NCBI GenBank assembly: GCA_963556145.1
Contig: OY744467.1
Span: forward strand, 3,410,001 to 3,474,000
DNA: 64,000 nt
Source of the DNA: Hygrocybe punicea
Taxonomy: Eukaryota > Basidiomycota > Agaricomycetes > Agaricales > Hygrophoraceae
Direction of reading: 5' to 3'
In this document: piece after piece, positions 1 to 10,708 of the stretch
How the letters are laid out: every line of letters begins with the position of its first letter
Position numbering within the stretch: position 1 is the stretch's first letter
The notes under the pieces: model-generated
Told to the model about the DNA's origin: nothing
The model's input: only the letters and a program-made list of their open reading frames with translations
The model's database searches: none
Program-made: the position numbers and the translations under genes

Positions 1-1435
1 CGAAATGACAAGTCTGGCCAAGCGGAACGGCCGCAATCATCATTGGTGAGTTTCCACCCCACCCTGTTATTTTTTTTGCACACCGTCACTCGGATACCAC
101 TAACTTAGCCCACACAGGCTCAAAGTCATCCCGGCACCCCGTTGTATGTGAATGTTTGTTTCACCAAGAATTACCGGAGTTGACTTTGTTCAGGTACCTT
201 CTTGTTGTTCGTGGGTTTCTAATATTTAAATAACCTATCAGGAAGGGGTTTGTGGGTATATGTACTATATGAATCAATAGAATGTAATAGTGAGGTCTCT
301 TCAATTAAGAATTGAGACTTTGAGTAGGTATGAATAGTAATCGGGTGTGTGATGTACTGAAAATACTAATATTCACTACTGGAATATAAAAATATGAACT
401 AATGAATACTGATAACAATATTCACCAGTTGAATATGGACAGTTTTGGCTACAGGGCCTATTCAATCAAGAGTATCTCTGGGTATTATAATATCTGACTT
501 AAATCCAAAGCTTCAAACGCACATTGGCTACTAGTTCAGGGATATCTTTAATACCTTTTGAATACTCTGTTTTGTTTAGGATGAAACCTTAACCTTAGAA
601 GTGTATCTAGCTGACTAATGCTGACTAATGAATTGATTGGACTGAGTGAACTGGGTGAATTCTCCTTGATGACAAGGGGAACTCAGAGAATGATAGATTA
701 AGAGTGAACTAGACTGGATTGCAAGCACTAGCTACTACAATGAGTAACTACTAGTACTAAGAGAATGAGGGATCACACTGTGTGAACCCAACTAAGAGTG
801 ACTACTGAGTGGTGAGGAGGGAAATCCTACTGACTACTGGAATTTGGGGGCCCTATTTATACTGTTGGAGAACAATGGGGGACTGAGAACAATGGGAAAG
901 TGAGAACAATAGGACTGAGTCATGAGAACAATGGATGGCATCAAAGAGGCTGTGAACAATGGGCTCTACATTTGGACTGTTTAGAACAATAGACTGCTCA
1001 GAACAATAGACCATTGTCTTTATGTAAGCAGAATATCACAATCACTCTCTGATGCATCCTATCTTATCATTATCTTATCATCCTCTTGTTCACATCTTAT
1101 CTAATCATCTCCCATTATCTAGCTGAGCCGCTTTTGATCAATACAAGTAAACAAGATTTGTAATCAATCCATTACTGCTAATATAGGTAAGAATGCTAGT
1201 TGGGCTTGTCTCCTTGCACGCGCAATACAGAGAAATATATAATAAATACTAATGAGTGGGGGATGTGCCTCTGTGCTCCATACATAAACAGCTAAGTCTG
1301 GGCATTGCTAGTGAAGCCATAATAAATGATATAAAGGTAAGCATAAATGCTATCTGTGTCTGTTCACTAGCATGCGTAATGTGGAAAGGCATAGAATGGG
1401 TACTAATGAGTGTAGGTGTGCATCCATAGTGTTGC
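1..1435. other. Non-coding stretch, no gene seen
   Basis: I see no convincing reading frame or splice-linked exons here. The sequence is AT-rich, with a short-motif cluster at 868-1010 (listed separately). A weak duplication around 1250-1440 repeats the string ACTAATGAGTG. It could be part of a decayed LTR or other transposon, but no terminal structure is visible within the window. Confidence 0.5.
868..1010. repeat. Cluster of GAGAACAATGGG-type motifs
   Basis: The core GAACAATRG recurs seven times in about 140 bases (near 868, 885, 902, 924, 952, 983 and 1000), with irregular spacing of 15-30 bases. A TATTTATA sequence lies just upstream near 853. Irregular spacing suggests protein-binding sites or a transposon promoter/LTR rather than slippage. 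No function is established. Confidence 0.5.
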
Positions 1436-1698
1436 ACTTAAATATCTAAGTCCGTGGTCCGATGGTAAACCCATGACATTACACCCAAAAACACTTGGGG
1501 TCATGACACCGTTCGAGATCCAATTGCATGGGGGTTGGGGGTTAAACACAGAGGGGCGAGGAGGTGGGACTGGGCCCCCCACTTGTTTTCAATGCGAATG
1601 GAATGCCGCGGGTCTAGTCGAGTCGGCGGTGGTCTAAATGAATGTGATTCTCACTGTGGCATGAAGTATGATATGAATGTAAAGTAAAAAAAAAAAAA
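1436..1698 (+). repeat. Possible tRNA-derived SINE
   Basis: A sequence resembling a Pol III A box (TGGTCCGATGG, 1455-1465) is followed 46 bases later by a B-box-like GTTCGAGATCC (1511-1521). The unit ends about 165 bases on in a run of 13 A (1686-1698). This order (A box, B box, body, A tail) is that of tRNA-derived SINEs. The cloverleaf does not close as a functional tRNA, and I could not find clear target-site duplications. The sequence could be a chance match. Confidence 0.35.
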
Positions 1699-1743
1699 CA
1701 GGGGTCTTGTAAATACTTGAAGTAAATTTTTTTTTGCAAGACA

Positions 1744-3358
1744 TTACAACGGGTAGTCACGAATCAACCAACGTCCACTGAAGAATTCGCCCCCCAACCA
1801 GTTAAGCTCACCCCCCGGGCGTTCGAAAGTCAAATGATATCGACACCCATCACAGGTCACCAATACATCCGACCGTTGACGAGAAAAAGACCAAGTTCGA
1901 ATACGGCCACAGCTGGGGCATTGGGGGGGGACTTCTTGACCCCATGGACGGATTTTGGGGTGGCACCAGGTGTAACAAGTGCCCTTGAGAATATCATAAA
2001 AGTATTGGATGTACACCACATCCGTGTGTCGACCAATCGCGAAAACCGTGGGGATTGTGTCCCGAATCGCCAGATCGAATGGCAATCCTTCAATGAGGCT
2101 TCGTTGAGCCGTGGTGAGGACCAAATTAGTCATGAGAATCGGTTGAAATTTGGTTGCCATGAAGGCAACCAAATTATTAAATTTGAAACTTTGGAAGAAG
2201 CCTGTAGTTCATTTGAGAAAAACATTGCAAAAAAGACTTACTGGTTGACCACCCGAGCCAAGTCCTGGTAACTTTGAGGTATCTTGATCAGAGCACCACA
2301 TGACATGACCCAAACGGTCACATCCTTATCACGAAGAAAGTTTGTGACCCTTCGGGGGATCAGGAGATCAAAAAACTAATGTTTAACGCAGGCAATTAGA
2401 ATAAGGAAGCTACAATCTGAAACAAACTCACTTCCATCACAGAGGCACACAAATTCGGACCGATGAATAAATCGCCCATTTCATCATGGGAATGCGTGGT
2501 TATAAAAATGACGACCCGAGATGAACAGTGTCTAATCAACATAAATAAAACAAAGAGCCACATATGCAGGACGAATAAACCTACTGATATTGGCTGTAAA
2601 TTTCCGCAACGCGCTTTGCATGTGGTTCCACGCTTGAATCATCGGTGAGGTCAAATTCGACCTCAGCAATCCGGAGATTTGACTTGGCAAGAAAACCTGA
2701 CATGTATGATGCAAGGACATTAGCGGGTGTCCCAGCATGAGATGTCCCGGACAGCACAAAGTGCAAGATCAAAAGGGTCTCATGGGACACTTGAGAGTGG
2801 GCGTGCATTTGAAACCTGCCGGCAATGTGGACGGGAGATTTGATAGCAGGCACATGAGCTGCGGGATTGAGAGAGTTGCTGATGTACATGGGACCATTTA
2901 ATGTGTAGAACGCCTAAGTCGATAACACATCATAACTATGGTCGTAGAATATTGGTATTGTACTCACATAGTAGGGTTCGCGGTGAGTGCCTTTAAAATT
3001 TGATTCGTGGCACGCCGGGCAGATGAAGATTGAAGACATGGCAGCCGAGTTGCTGTGGACGGAGACACATGCTTGGCAGACTGACTGTGGACAGTATTCA
3101 CAGACCATGAGCAATCCGCCGTTCAGGCAAATGTAGCAAAACTGTGAAGGTGAGTTATAAGTAAAAAGAAAATTCAAAGGTAATCAATCAATCATGGACA
3201 TCATTCTTGCCATCAGAGGGTGGGGGCCGCAATGGGGCCGCAGAATCAGAGGACACAATGAGACGAACTGCTGGGATTGACGCTGGCACAGTTTTGTCAG
3301 TTTTGTGGGGAGTGACACCGCCAGTAGACTTTTGCGCGGTTTGTTTAGTGCGGGGCAT
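1744..3358 (-). CDS. Histone H3-tail mimic / PHD-like finger / putative caspase-CHAT-like protein
   Basis: Six exons can be joined without breaking the frame: 3358-3200, 3141-2968, 2913-2585, 2531-2432, 2375-2242 and 2188-1744, giving 446 codons plus stop. The donor after exon 1 (GTCCAT) is weak; the others are GTGAGT, GTAGGT or GTAAGT. The protein begins M-PRTKQTAQKSTGG; residues 2-14 match 11 of 13 residues of the histone H3 tail, keeping K4 and K9. Exon 2 carries a cysteine-rich finger of four C-x2-C pairs (CYIC, CEYC, CQAC, CPAC), like a PHD/ADD finger. Exons 3-5 contain ITTHSHDEMGDLFIG and, later, VWVMSCGAL. These resemble the His and Cys strands of caspase/CHAT-fold peptidases. The last exon has a zinc-ribbon-like CPSC..CDGC. 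Similar mushroom proteins are known to me only as uncharacterised. Peptidase activity is inferred. No stop or frameshift is present, so it is probably an intact nuclear protein. Confidence 0.75.
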
Positions 3359-3894
3359 CCTCTGGTTGAAGGTTTGTGTAATGCATGTATCAAATTTTAT
3401 AGATCTTATCAACTAAATCCAAACTCAATTAAATCCAAACTCTAACATTATTTATGTAAAGCCATAATGGCCGGTTATAGAAATAAAGGGTCTGATATTT
3501 GACGAATTTGGGGTTTCTGCAATGTCAGAAAAGAATTTGAACCATGGGAAAATCTTACTAATCGTAGTTTGACGCGTCAACGTGTCTTTCTTGCATTCTT
3601 TCCTTGCTCTTCACTGACTCCGGTGACTACCATCCACATCCAAATGGATCACTAAGGTGAGTGTTTGTATATCTGCTATATTGTATAAGTATTATACGTA
3701 GTAAAGTGCTGTGAACGATCTGAAAAGATTACTAATGTTTATTTTTTGAGAAGTCGCATCCAAAAGTGTCCAAGCAGACTTGTTCTGCCACAACCACCAT
3801 CGACGTGCAAATGGACCATACAGGTGAGTGATTTTTTATTTCTATATTGACTAGTACTGTTATATATATGATATAGTACTTCGTAGTGTTTAGG
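3359..3894. other. Intergenic region with a duplicated short exon-like unit
   Basis: Two similar units occur about 160 bases apart. Each reads roughly ACCATCcACrT-CAAATGGA followed by a GTGAGTG donor-like sequence (ATG near 3643 and 3811). This looks like a duplicated first exon, perhaps of the dioxygenase gene downstream, but I could not join it in frame to that gene. Confidence 0.3.
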
Positions 3895-4800
3895 GGGTGG
3901 TCATCGGGACCATGGAAGGTGCGATCGTACAGTCGGTGTACGATCCTCTTCCACCCTCCTAAATGACGTGGCAGGATGGCCATCTGGGCCATGGAGGGTG
4001 TGGACGTGCAGTCTGTGCACGGCCCTCCTCAGTCCTCCCACGACGCTTGAGTATAGCACAGAGGGGGCCATCGGGGCCACGGAGGTTCCTCCACCCTCTA
4101 AAACTTGAACCTGGATGCCACAGAGGGTGGCCGTCTGGGCTATGGAGGGTGTGATTGCGCAATCTGTGCGCGTTTCACCTCCACCCTCTCATTCCATGCC
4201 GCTGCCGGCTGTCTATCCGGTCCCTTCGATGACTTGAGACCGGGACTTCGTCGGATTTCCGCTGAGACGCGTTGGCAGCAAGTAGGCTACTCAGCTACTT
4301 GTCGTAATAAAAAACCTCTCTGGACCCATCCATAGCCCGAGCCTGGGCTGTTGGTGGACCTCCGTTGAGACTGCAGTGAATCCTGACTTGGGGGGATGGC
4401 CATCTGGGCCACAGAGGTTGTGGCCATGCAGTCTGTGCATGGTTCTCCTCAGTCCTCCCACAACGCTTAAGTATAGCACGGAGGGGGCCATCGGGGCCAC
4501 AGAGGTTGTGATCACGCAATTTGTGCGCGTTTCACCTCCACCCTCTCATTCCATGCCGCTGCCGGCTGTCTATCCGGTCCCTTTGATGACTCGAGACCAG
4601 GACTTCGTCGGATTTCCGCTGAGACGCGTTGGCAGCGAGTAGGCTACTCAGCTACTTGTCATAATAACAAACCTCTCTGGACCCATCCATAGCCCGAGCC
4701 TGGGCTGTTGGCGGATCTCTGTTGAGACTGTAGTAAATCCTGACTTGGGGGGACGGCCATCTCATGGGAGTTGTGGCCATGCACTCTGTGCATGATCCTC
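3895..4800. repeat. Tandem repeat, 357-bp period, about two copies
   Basis: The string ATTCCATGCC occurs at 4191 and 4548, and GCCCGAGCC at 4335 and 4692, both 357 bases apart. Shorter internal repeats (GGGCCATCKGGGCCAC-like) recur around 3965, 4060, 4130, 4400 and 4490. The segment is more GC-rich than its flanks. Open frames in it are repeats translated in several frames and are not supported as genes. Confidence 0.6.
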
Positions 4801-4961
4801 CTCCATCCTACTCTGCAAGTTCGATGTTTTATCCCCAAGTGGGCTACCCCAATGACTATGCAAATTTAATACAATAAATAAAAACTATTAATGAAACAAA
4901 ACTATTAACGATCATTAAAGACCTGCGATACACGATCACGTGATTTTGTTCCAAAAACCTT

Positions 4962-6543
4962 TTGACGTGTTTGATGTGTTTGACGTGTTTGAATGTGCTG
5001 GCGGGATGCAGACACGATCCATGGTATATCTTAACACATTTCCCTCCTGTATATTTACTAAACTTGAACCATCAGACACGTACCATTACGGCCGATAACA
5101 CATTCAACTTCGACTATTTACTGGAAAAGGCAATTCAAAATGAGCACGGAACTCACGATGACACTGAGGGATACTCATTCCAACCTTTGATTCAACTTCA
5201 AAAAAACGATCCTCTTGATCATGAGTCTGATGTAGAACTCAGCTCTAGTGAGAATAACTCCCCTATACCATCCACATCTACCCATATCCCTCATAAACGA
5301 ACCGCTAAGTCAGTAGTCAAGCATTAGAAACTAGGTGGCAAGAAAAGAAGACAAATAAAACGACAACAAGATCGTAAAAATCGCTTGTTCGGAGATTACG
5401 CCATCCGTCCTTCCACAATTAAAAAACACATCAAAAGTGCCCAGAACATCTGTGGCCAGCTCAATTTCAACGATGCTCCAGTCACCAAAGTCGGGTACAC
5501 CGCTGTCAACTCGGAGGGATATGGGAGGACCTTTACGTTAGAAGAAATGGTTGGTCCAGACTCTGAGTTCCAGTTTGAGCTACACACCTGGGACGGAAGG
5601 TAAATTACATTCCCAATACTTGACTCAATGTTAATCATTTATTTTAGGGACTCCCTTGCCATCAAAAATCAACAAGGTGTCCTCATAGCAGTCATGGTCA
5701 GCCAACCAGATGGTGAGCTTGGTCAGACAACACACCGGGATGCTGCCGAAGCCATGGCATCGGCTGCTAAGAAGGCTTCCTTCTCGGCTACGGATGAAAA
5801 CCATAGACGTGGTGACTTCGGAGTCCTAACCCACGGAGCATCCTATGGGGGAGGTCAGCTGGTGAGCACCATGCTTCTTATCTTGCTGATTAGTTCACTG
5901 ACTTGCTACAAAGTTCCCTGGAAACCTTTGCAATAGTGCAAAGGATTCCAAAGCTCTTGAATTCCTCAGACAGCATGGTGCCATACAATGAATCGCCGGT
6001 TTTTCATCGGTGTCATTTGCGACTTGGATGCCCAAACTGTATGCTTACTATCAGCAAAAGATGGGAGAACTATACGAGAAGTATCCACAACTGGAACATA
6101 CCTTCAGCAACAGCATCTGGTCGATGAGCACCTTCAATTTTGGACCTCAGACTGTATGTTTCGATCACATCGACTTCAAGAACCTCACATTCGGAATATG
6201 TTCCATTACGGCACTAGGAAACTTCAACCCCAAACTTGGAGGCCATCTCATTCTGTGGGACTTGAAGAAGGTCATCGAATTCCCTGCCGGAACAACAGCC
6301 CTCATTTCTTCTGCCATTCTCTGCCACTCCAACACCTCAATCCAAGTAGCAGAAACACGAATGTCATTCATGCAGTATACGGCGGGGGGTTTGTTTAGAT
6401 GGGTGGATTATGGCTTTCAGAGTGTTCATGAACTGCTTTTTGCTAACAAGGAGAGGAAGGCAGACTTAGAAGCCAAGGGACCAGCTAGATGGAAGTTAGG
6501 ACTCAGTCTGTTTAGCACGATAGAAGAACTTCTGGGAAAGTAG
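4962..6543 (+). pseudogene. TET/JBP-like 2-oxoglutarate Fe(II) dioxygenase gene, two in-frame stops
   Basis: The core exons are up to 5599, 5648-5861 and 5914-6543 (donors GTAAAT and GTGAGC, acceptors TTTTAG and CAAAG). The start is uncertain. The last exon encodes a double-stranded beta-helix. It has an H-x-D pair (DHIDFKN, codons 6166-6174), a GGHLILWDLK strand, a distal His (LCHSN, 6325) and an Arg (ETRMSF, 6358). It ends in AGGLFRWVDYGF. This is the layout of the mushroom-expanded TET/JBP-type family, which in its characterised members oxidises 5-methylcytosine or thymine in DNA. Two in-frame stops break the frame: TAG at 5325-5327 in a basic linker and TGA at 5989-5991 just upstream of the core. 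Both fit single C-to-T changes (CAG, CGA). The catalytic residues all survive, so decay is recent. Family assignment is from motif memory. Confidence 0.65.
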
Positions 6544-6570
6544 ACTTAGAACCAAGAGCACTTTCTGAAA

Positions 6571-6889
6571 CAAGTAATTGGCATACAAGTGGAAAATAAT
6601 CTCAAAAGCAAATGATATATTTTGGTGGTTTAAACACAGTGCAGATTCGAAATTAATGATGCCAAAAAAAAATTTCACCGGTAACGGAGGGGCTGTGAAC
6701 GTCTATTCATTGGCTAAGACTATGACCAACAAGTAATCGGCACACAGGTGGAAAACAATGATCAATAGCAAATGGTATATTTTCATGGTTAAAACACCAC
6801 AGATTCGAAAGTAACATGCCAGAAATTCTTTTTCACCAGTAACTGAGGGCCCGTGAAAGTCGTCTACTCATTGGCTAAGACTATGACCC
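6571..6889. repeat. 159-bp tandem duplication over the 3' end of gene A1
   Basis: The unit at 6571-6729 is repeated at 6730-6889 with moderate divergence; CAAGTAATYGGCAYACA starts each copy. The second copy contains the last codons of gene A1 (..VIVLANE-stop), and the first copy contains a degraded version of the same codons. The 3' end and downstream flank of A1 were therefore duplicated in tandem. Confidence 0.65.
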
Positions 6890-8930
6890 ACTGGATGTTT
6901 AGAGAAAGTTGCTTGCTTGAAACATCCTTGGGGATCCAACTGTTCGCCGTGTAGCCAACCAGACATATCATTCCCACCAAGTCACCTTCCCACATCTTCA
7001 AGTCCGATGTGAGGTGATGAAGCCAGGCAAAATTTAACTTCCCACCCACACCATCGTATATGGGAACTGGTGAATGGATAAGACAATACCAAAACCTGAC
7101 TGACTGATGTATACTCACCATGGTCTTCGAAATTCAGTGCACCTTTGACTGCTGTACTGCCCGAGGACATGGCCTTGACAGGAGACAGAGCAGTGAGGGA
7201 CTTCTTCCTAGCCAGTAGTTTGGCAAAGCTACTTCCTGACGATCCACCTGAGAAATATACTGTATTAAAACAATTTGTGATGTATATAAATATGAACGAC
7301 ACTTACCGTCATCCTTATCCTTCTGTTTAGCACGAGTGCTGATCACAACAGAACCCTCGAATATTTGGGCCCTTAATTCAGGAACCTTGAATACCATGCA
7401 GAAAAATGCGCAGAACCTCTCCCACTCCTGCGTGCACATCAGCCCACTAATCTGCCGGAAAATCCCAACAGGCTCTGTAGACAAATTGGAACCAGTCACA
7501 GCCAGCACAGAAGTAAAGATGATATAGGGATTGAAGCTGTAGGAGACAGCCTGGGTAGCGTACTCCACAGATCGTGCACTTTCTGATACGGGGTTGGTCT
7601 TGACTAAGGTTGGCGATACTCTGGACGGATTCATGAAGACTCCAGATCTCGTAAATGTGATGGCCTCCACAAGACGCCTAAGTACAAATCTAGTTTGAAT
7701 CATGACTTGAAATACAGATCATCGAGAGACATACTTCATGTTTGTGGATGGAAGTATGTCTGGGACATTGCTAAGTGAAAATGGTTCGATGGGATCGATG
7801 CCAGCATTCGAAGTTACCAGAGTCCCTTTGCTAAATTAGCAACAATCGACAATAAAAAATTGTTATCCTAAAAAAAAAGCCGGTTGCTCACCGAAGAGGG
7901 GGAAGGTTCTTGTAGGTGTCAACCAACATCGGGTCCATCAGTTCTGCCAAGAGAACCTCACATTCGACCAGACCACCATGAGACTTGACAAAGCTTTTCC
8001 TACGAGAGTAATATGTAGCTCGTTTATGGTAACAAAGCAAGCAAGCAAGTACTTATGATTCTGGAAAATCCTCCATATATACTAGGTCTTCCTTTGGTTT
8101 CTTGAATGAGGATGAACTAGTAGGAATAGTACCAGCTGAATTAGTTTGCATTTACAATCAGAAGGATCACCTACCGAAAGACGTCCTCTTCAGGTGAATC
8201 AACCCTTGTATGGGAGACCTGTTGGGAAGATACCTTTTGAGGGGACGTCTTTTGAGGGGACGTCTTTTGAGGGGATGTCTTTTGAGGACTCTTTTTTTGA
8301 GGAGACCTTTAAGTCAAATGGATGTATGAGAATAGACGAAGTAGGTGAAAAACTAAATACTAGTACTTACTTGGATTGAGAAGTCAAAGGACTGTTAAAG
8401 TATATATAACAATATTAGACAACCAATGGATCGAAGCAAAGTTACGTACGGTGTGGTGACTTCTTGTTCAGAGTGATCGGAGGATGATTCAACTCGGGCT
8501 TTCTTTGCAGAGCGAGAAGTATTGCCAGCCGTTGCAATGCTTCTGTTGATCAGATAGACCATAAGATATGCTAAATAACCATAATAGTTGACACACCGTT
8601 TTCCTGGTTTTCCTTTCTTGGGCTTTGGCGAGGGTGTATTCTCATCTCTAGTAAAATAATCAACCAAGTGAAACGCGGCACAAAGCCATACTTACTCAGT
8701 GGCCTCTTTACTTTTACCATCGCTGCTGGAGGAGATTGGTCAGAAACAGTTACTGTTCAAGTAACCAGCACCTACATCTCCTCAATATCACTGTAAGCAT
8801 AAACTGGCTTGCCTTTGTAACCACGCTTGCTGCTTTGCCTGCTAATCCAAGACGGTGGTAAGTAAAGTATTGCAGCAGAAGATGAAAAAATGTTACTGTG
8901 CAGCCGGAGAGGACCCATCAGAAATAGGTG
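6864..8930 (-). CDS. Gene A1: multi-exon member of an uncharacterised A/B gene pair
   Basis: The C-terminal exons are clear. An exon with IFRQISGLMCTQEWERF ends in a basic KQKDKDDG tract (about 7640-7308). The next has KGALNFEDHG before a GTGAGT donor. The last has VPIYDG..GYTANSW..LSLNIQWVIVL and the stop at 6864. All three have close counterparts in gene A2 (49.4-52.2 kb). Upstream lie many short exons, including one homologous to KLVYMEDLPE (near 8070) and a lysine/serine-rich part with a 15-bp repeat near 8.25 kb. The 5' limit near 8930 is uncertain and the first exon may be missing. Function is unknown. The C-terminal beta-rich block recalls proteins common in mushrooms with no assigned role. 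It lies head-to-head with gene B1. Confidence 0.55.
8233..8306. repeat. 15-bp tandem repeat inside gene A1
   Basis: The unit TTTTGAGGGGACGTC is repeated about four times with a decaying last copy. Read on the minus strand, in frame, it gives repeated S-K-D-V-P units. Gene A2 has a single K-S-K-D-V-P at a comparable place, so this is probably a local expansion within a coding exon of A1. Confidence 0.6.
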
Positions 8931-9549
8931 AGCATAGCAGGTGGATGTGCATATCGTACAGAACTAGGCCTCTACATTTCCACACTGAAAAAATATGAAG
9001 GAACACAGAAATTAATTTGTACTTATAAAGATACATCCTTGTTCAACAGCTTTCTGATATATTTTAAAAAAGAAATTTTCATCTGTTCCTCTTGTGTGGT
9101 GCCTCTCCATAGCCGGCTGATGCCTTTCTTTATAAGTACAAATTATTTCTTGTTCAACAGGCAGTACCTCATTGATAATAAAAAAAACGATGCTGGCTAG
9201 GAAAGATCATCGGGTACAAACGGGTGTTGCGCGTCATAACAGGATCCAATGCATCAGATTCAAGATAAAGTGTCCAATATGATACAGACTGATTTTTATT
9301 TATGCAAAGAGTCATTGACAAGGTTACCAGTTACATGCATCACAAAGTTCCACCGACAGGTACCTCAACGTGTCTTTTCAGAAAGCACCCCCAAAAAACA
9401 CCCTTCCTTACATGACGCCACAGAAGTTCAGCATATCTAAATATAGTTTATAATTCCAGGAATTCCCATTACAGATAGGCAGCCTGAGGCACATGATTTA
9501 GTTTACGGTGTTGAAGTAGTTTTCAGTGTTCCAGCTGAATTCAACCATC
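8931..9549. promoter_or_regulatory. Shared 5' region between A1 and B1, with a short inverted repeat
   Basis: This is the gap between two divergent genes and must hold at least the B1 promoter. A perfect 18-bp inverted repeat lies at 9014-9031 and 9127-9144 (AATTTGTACTTATAAAGA and its complement). A direct repeat CTTGTTCAACAG lies at 9038 and 9149. These suggest a small insertion. The corresponding gap in the A2/B2 pair is only about 400 bases. Confidence 0.4.
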
Positions 9550-10708
9550 ATGAATCAATTTTACAACTACAAAGCAGCTGGTGAGAGAGAGCCATTGTTG
9601 TCAGCTATTCTATATTCATTAAGTCTTATAAAATTTTCAATGACAGTTGAATCCGTGGAGTCTTTCTCAACCTCAGCATATGAAGGCAAGCACCATCAGA
9701 GGTATTTGAGTGCATTTAATAAGGCATGTGTTCTGTCCCGTACTGCTTATGATATTTTGAACAATGTACTAGGAGAATGGCTTACACTTGCAAGCCAAGA
9801 TCCAGTATAATCAAGCCATGGGACATTACGAACTCGTACAGGAGTTAGATGGAAAAGAGATGGAGGAAATCATACTTCGTCTTACTGGAATCATCGCCGA
9901 GTGTGACTTACCCCCACTCAGCCGACTTCCAAGGTGAATGCTAGCCAGCAATATCAATATCCCTAAGACCTGACTTTCAAGTGGTTGATAGTTCCGAAGC
10001 CAGGATCAAATTTCTGCGACAACATGTCACTTTGACAGGGCTTAATTCACCTCAATTCGACTTGGCTCTGGACAATATCCAGACCATCCACTCCATGTTT
10101 GCCAAGGGTCTCAGTCCCTTCAAACTCCAGCCTTGGACGCCTGGTACATTTTCTGGATATACGACGGTTGAAGCGCACAAAAGATACTTTACAAGTGCGA
10201 AACTTGCTATTCACTCTGACATTGTTCCCTTTGGTCCTTGTATTGATCCCCATGGTGTTTTGGCATCTGTGGATCAAAGTCGATACTTTCACACCACTGC
10301 CGATGACGTTGGATATTTTTCCAGGCTTGTGACTGCTGAAAAAAAATACAAGTGAGTAGCCAACATTCTCTGCAATGCCTAATTCACCCGAAACATGTAG
10401 GTACGAACATACTACACCGACCAGCTTTGTTCCTGGTGTGGTAGTGGATCTTCGACTCTCATTTCACGTGTTTTCAACAAAGGAAAATAAGACTTTCAGG
10501 CTGGGTTTGGTACTTGAGTCAATGGCTCTCATTGAGAACAAATTTGCAGAGGTGTGTGCTTGTTATAACTTGTTTTATCAAGGAGGCTTCAAAGGCACTC
10601 TTGAAAACACAGCGTCTTCCAGTCAAAGTATCTTCAAAAATTCAGAAAAGAGGTGTAGCATTTACTGATGACGAGGATGAGGCTGATGAGGCCTCCAATG
10701 TGGACTAA
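9550..10708 (+). CDS. Gene B1: 301-residue partner of the A/B pair
   Basis: Six exons join in frame: 9550-9580, 9647-9723, 9773-9933, 9992-10351, 10401-10551 and 10583-10708, giving 301 residues. Exons 1-3 have exactly the same lengths (31, 77, 161) as in gene B2, and the later exons align by sequence. The intron after exon 2 uses a GC donor (AAG|GCATGT). Conserved blocks shared with B2 are ILRLTGI, the D(P/H)-G-(V/I)-LASVD segment, VGYF and a VVVDLRLSF..LVLESMALI strand pair. The acidic tail DDEDEADEA ends the protein. I recognise no catalytic motif. It may be a beta-barrel binding protein, but that is a guess. The gene starts about 0.6 kb from A1 and is divergent from it. Confidence 0.75.

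Noticed and set aside
1451..1560. A functional tRNA gene
   Set aside because: A- and B-box-like motifs are present, but acceptor and T stems do not pair and the box spacing would need a large insert. A SINE is more likely.
6864..10708. Genes A and B as a transposase and its accessory factor
   Set aside because: No nuclease or helicase motif, no terminal repeats around either pair, and intron-rich structure; treated as host genes of unknown role.
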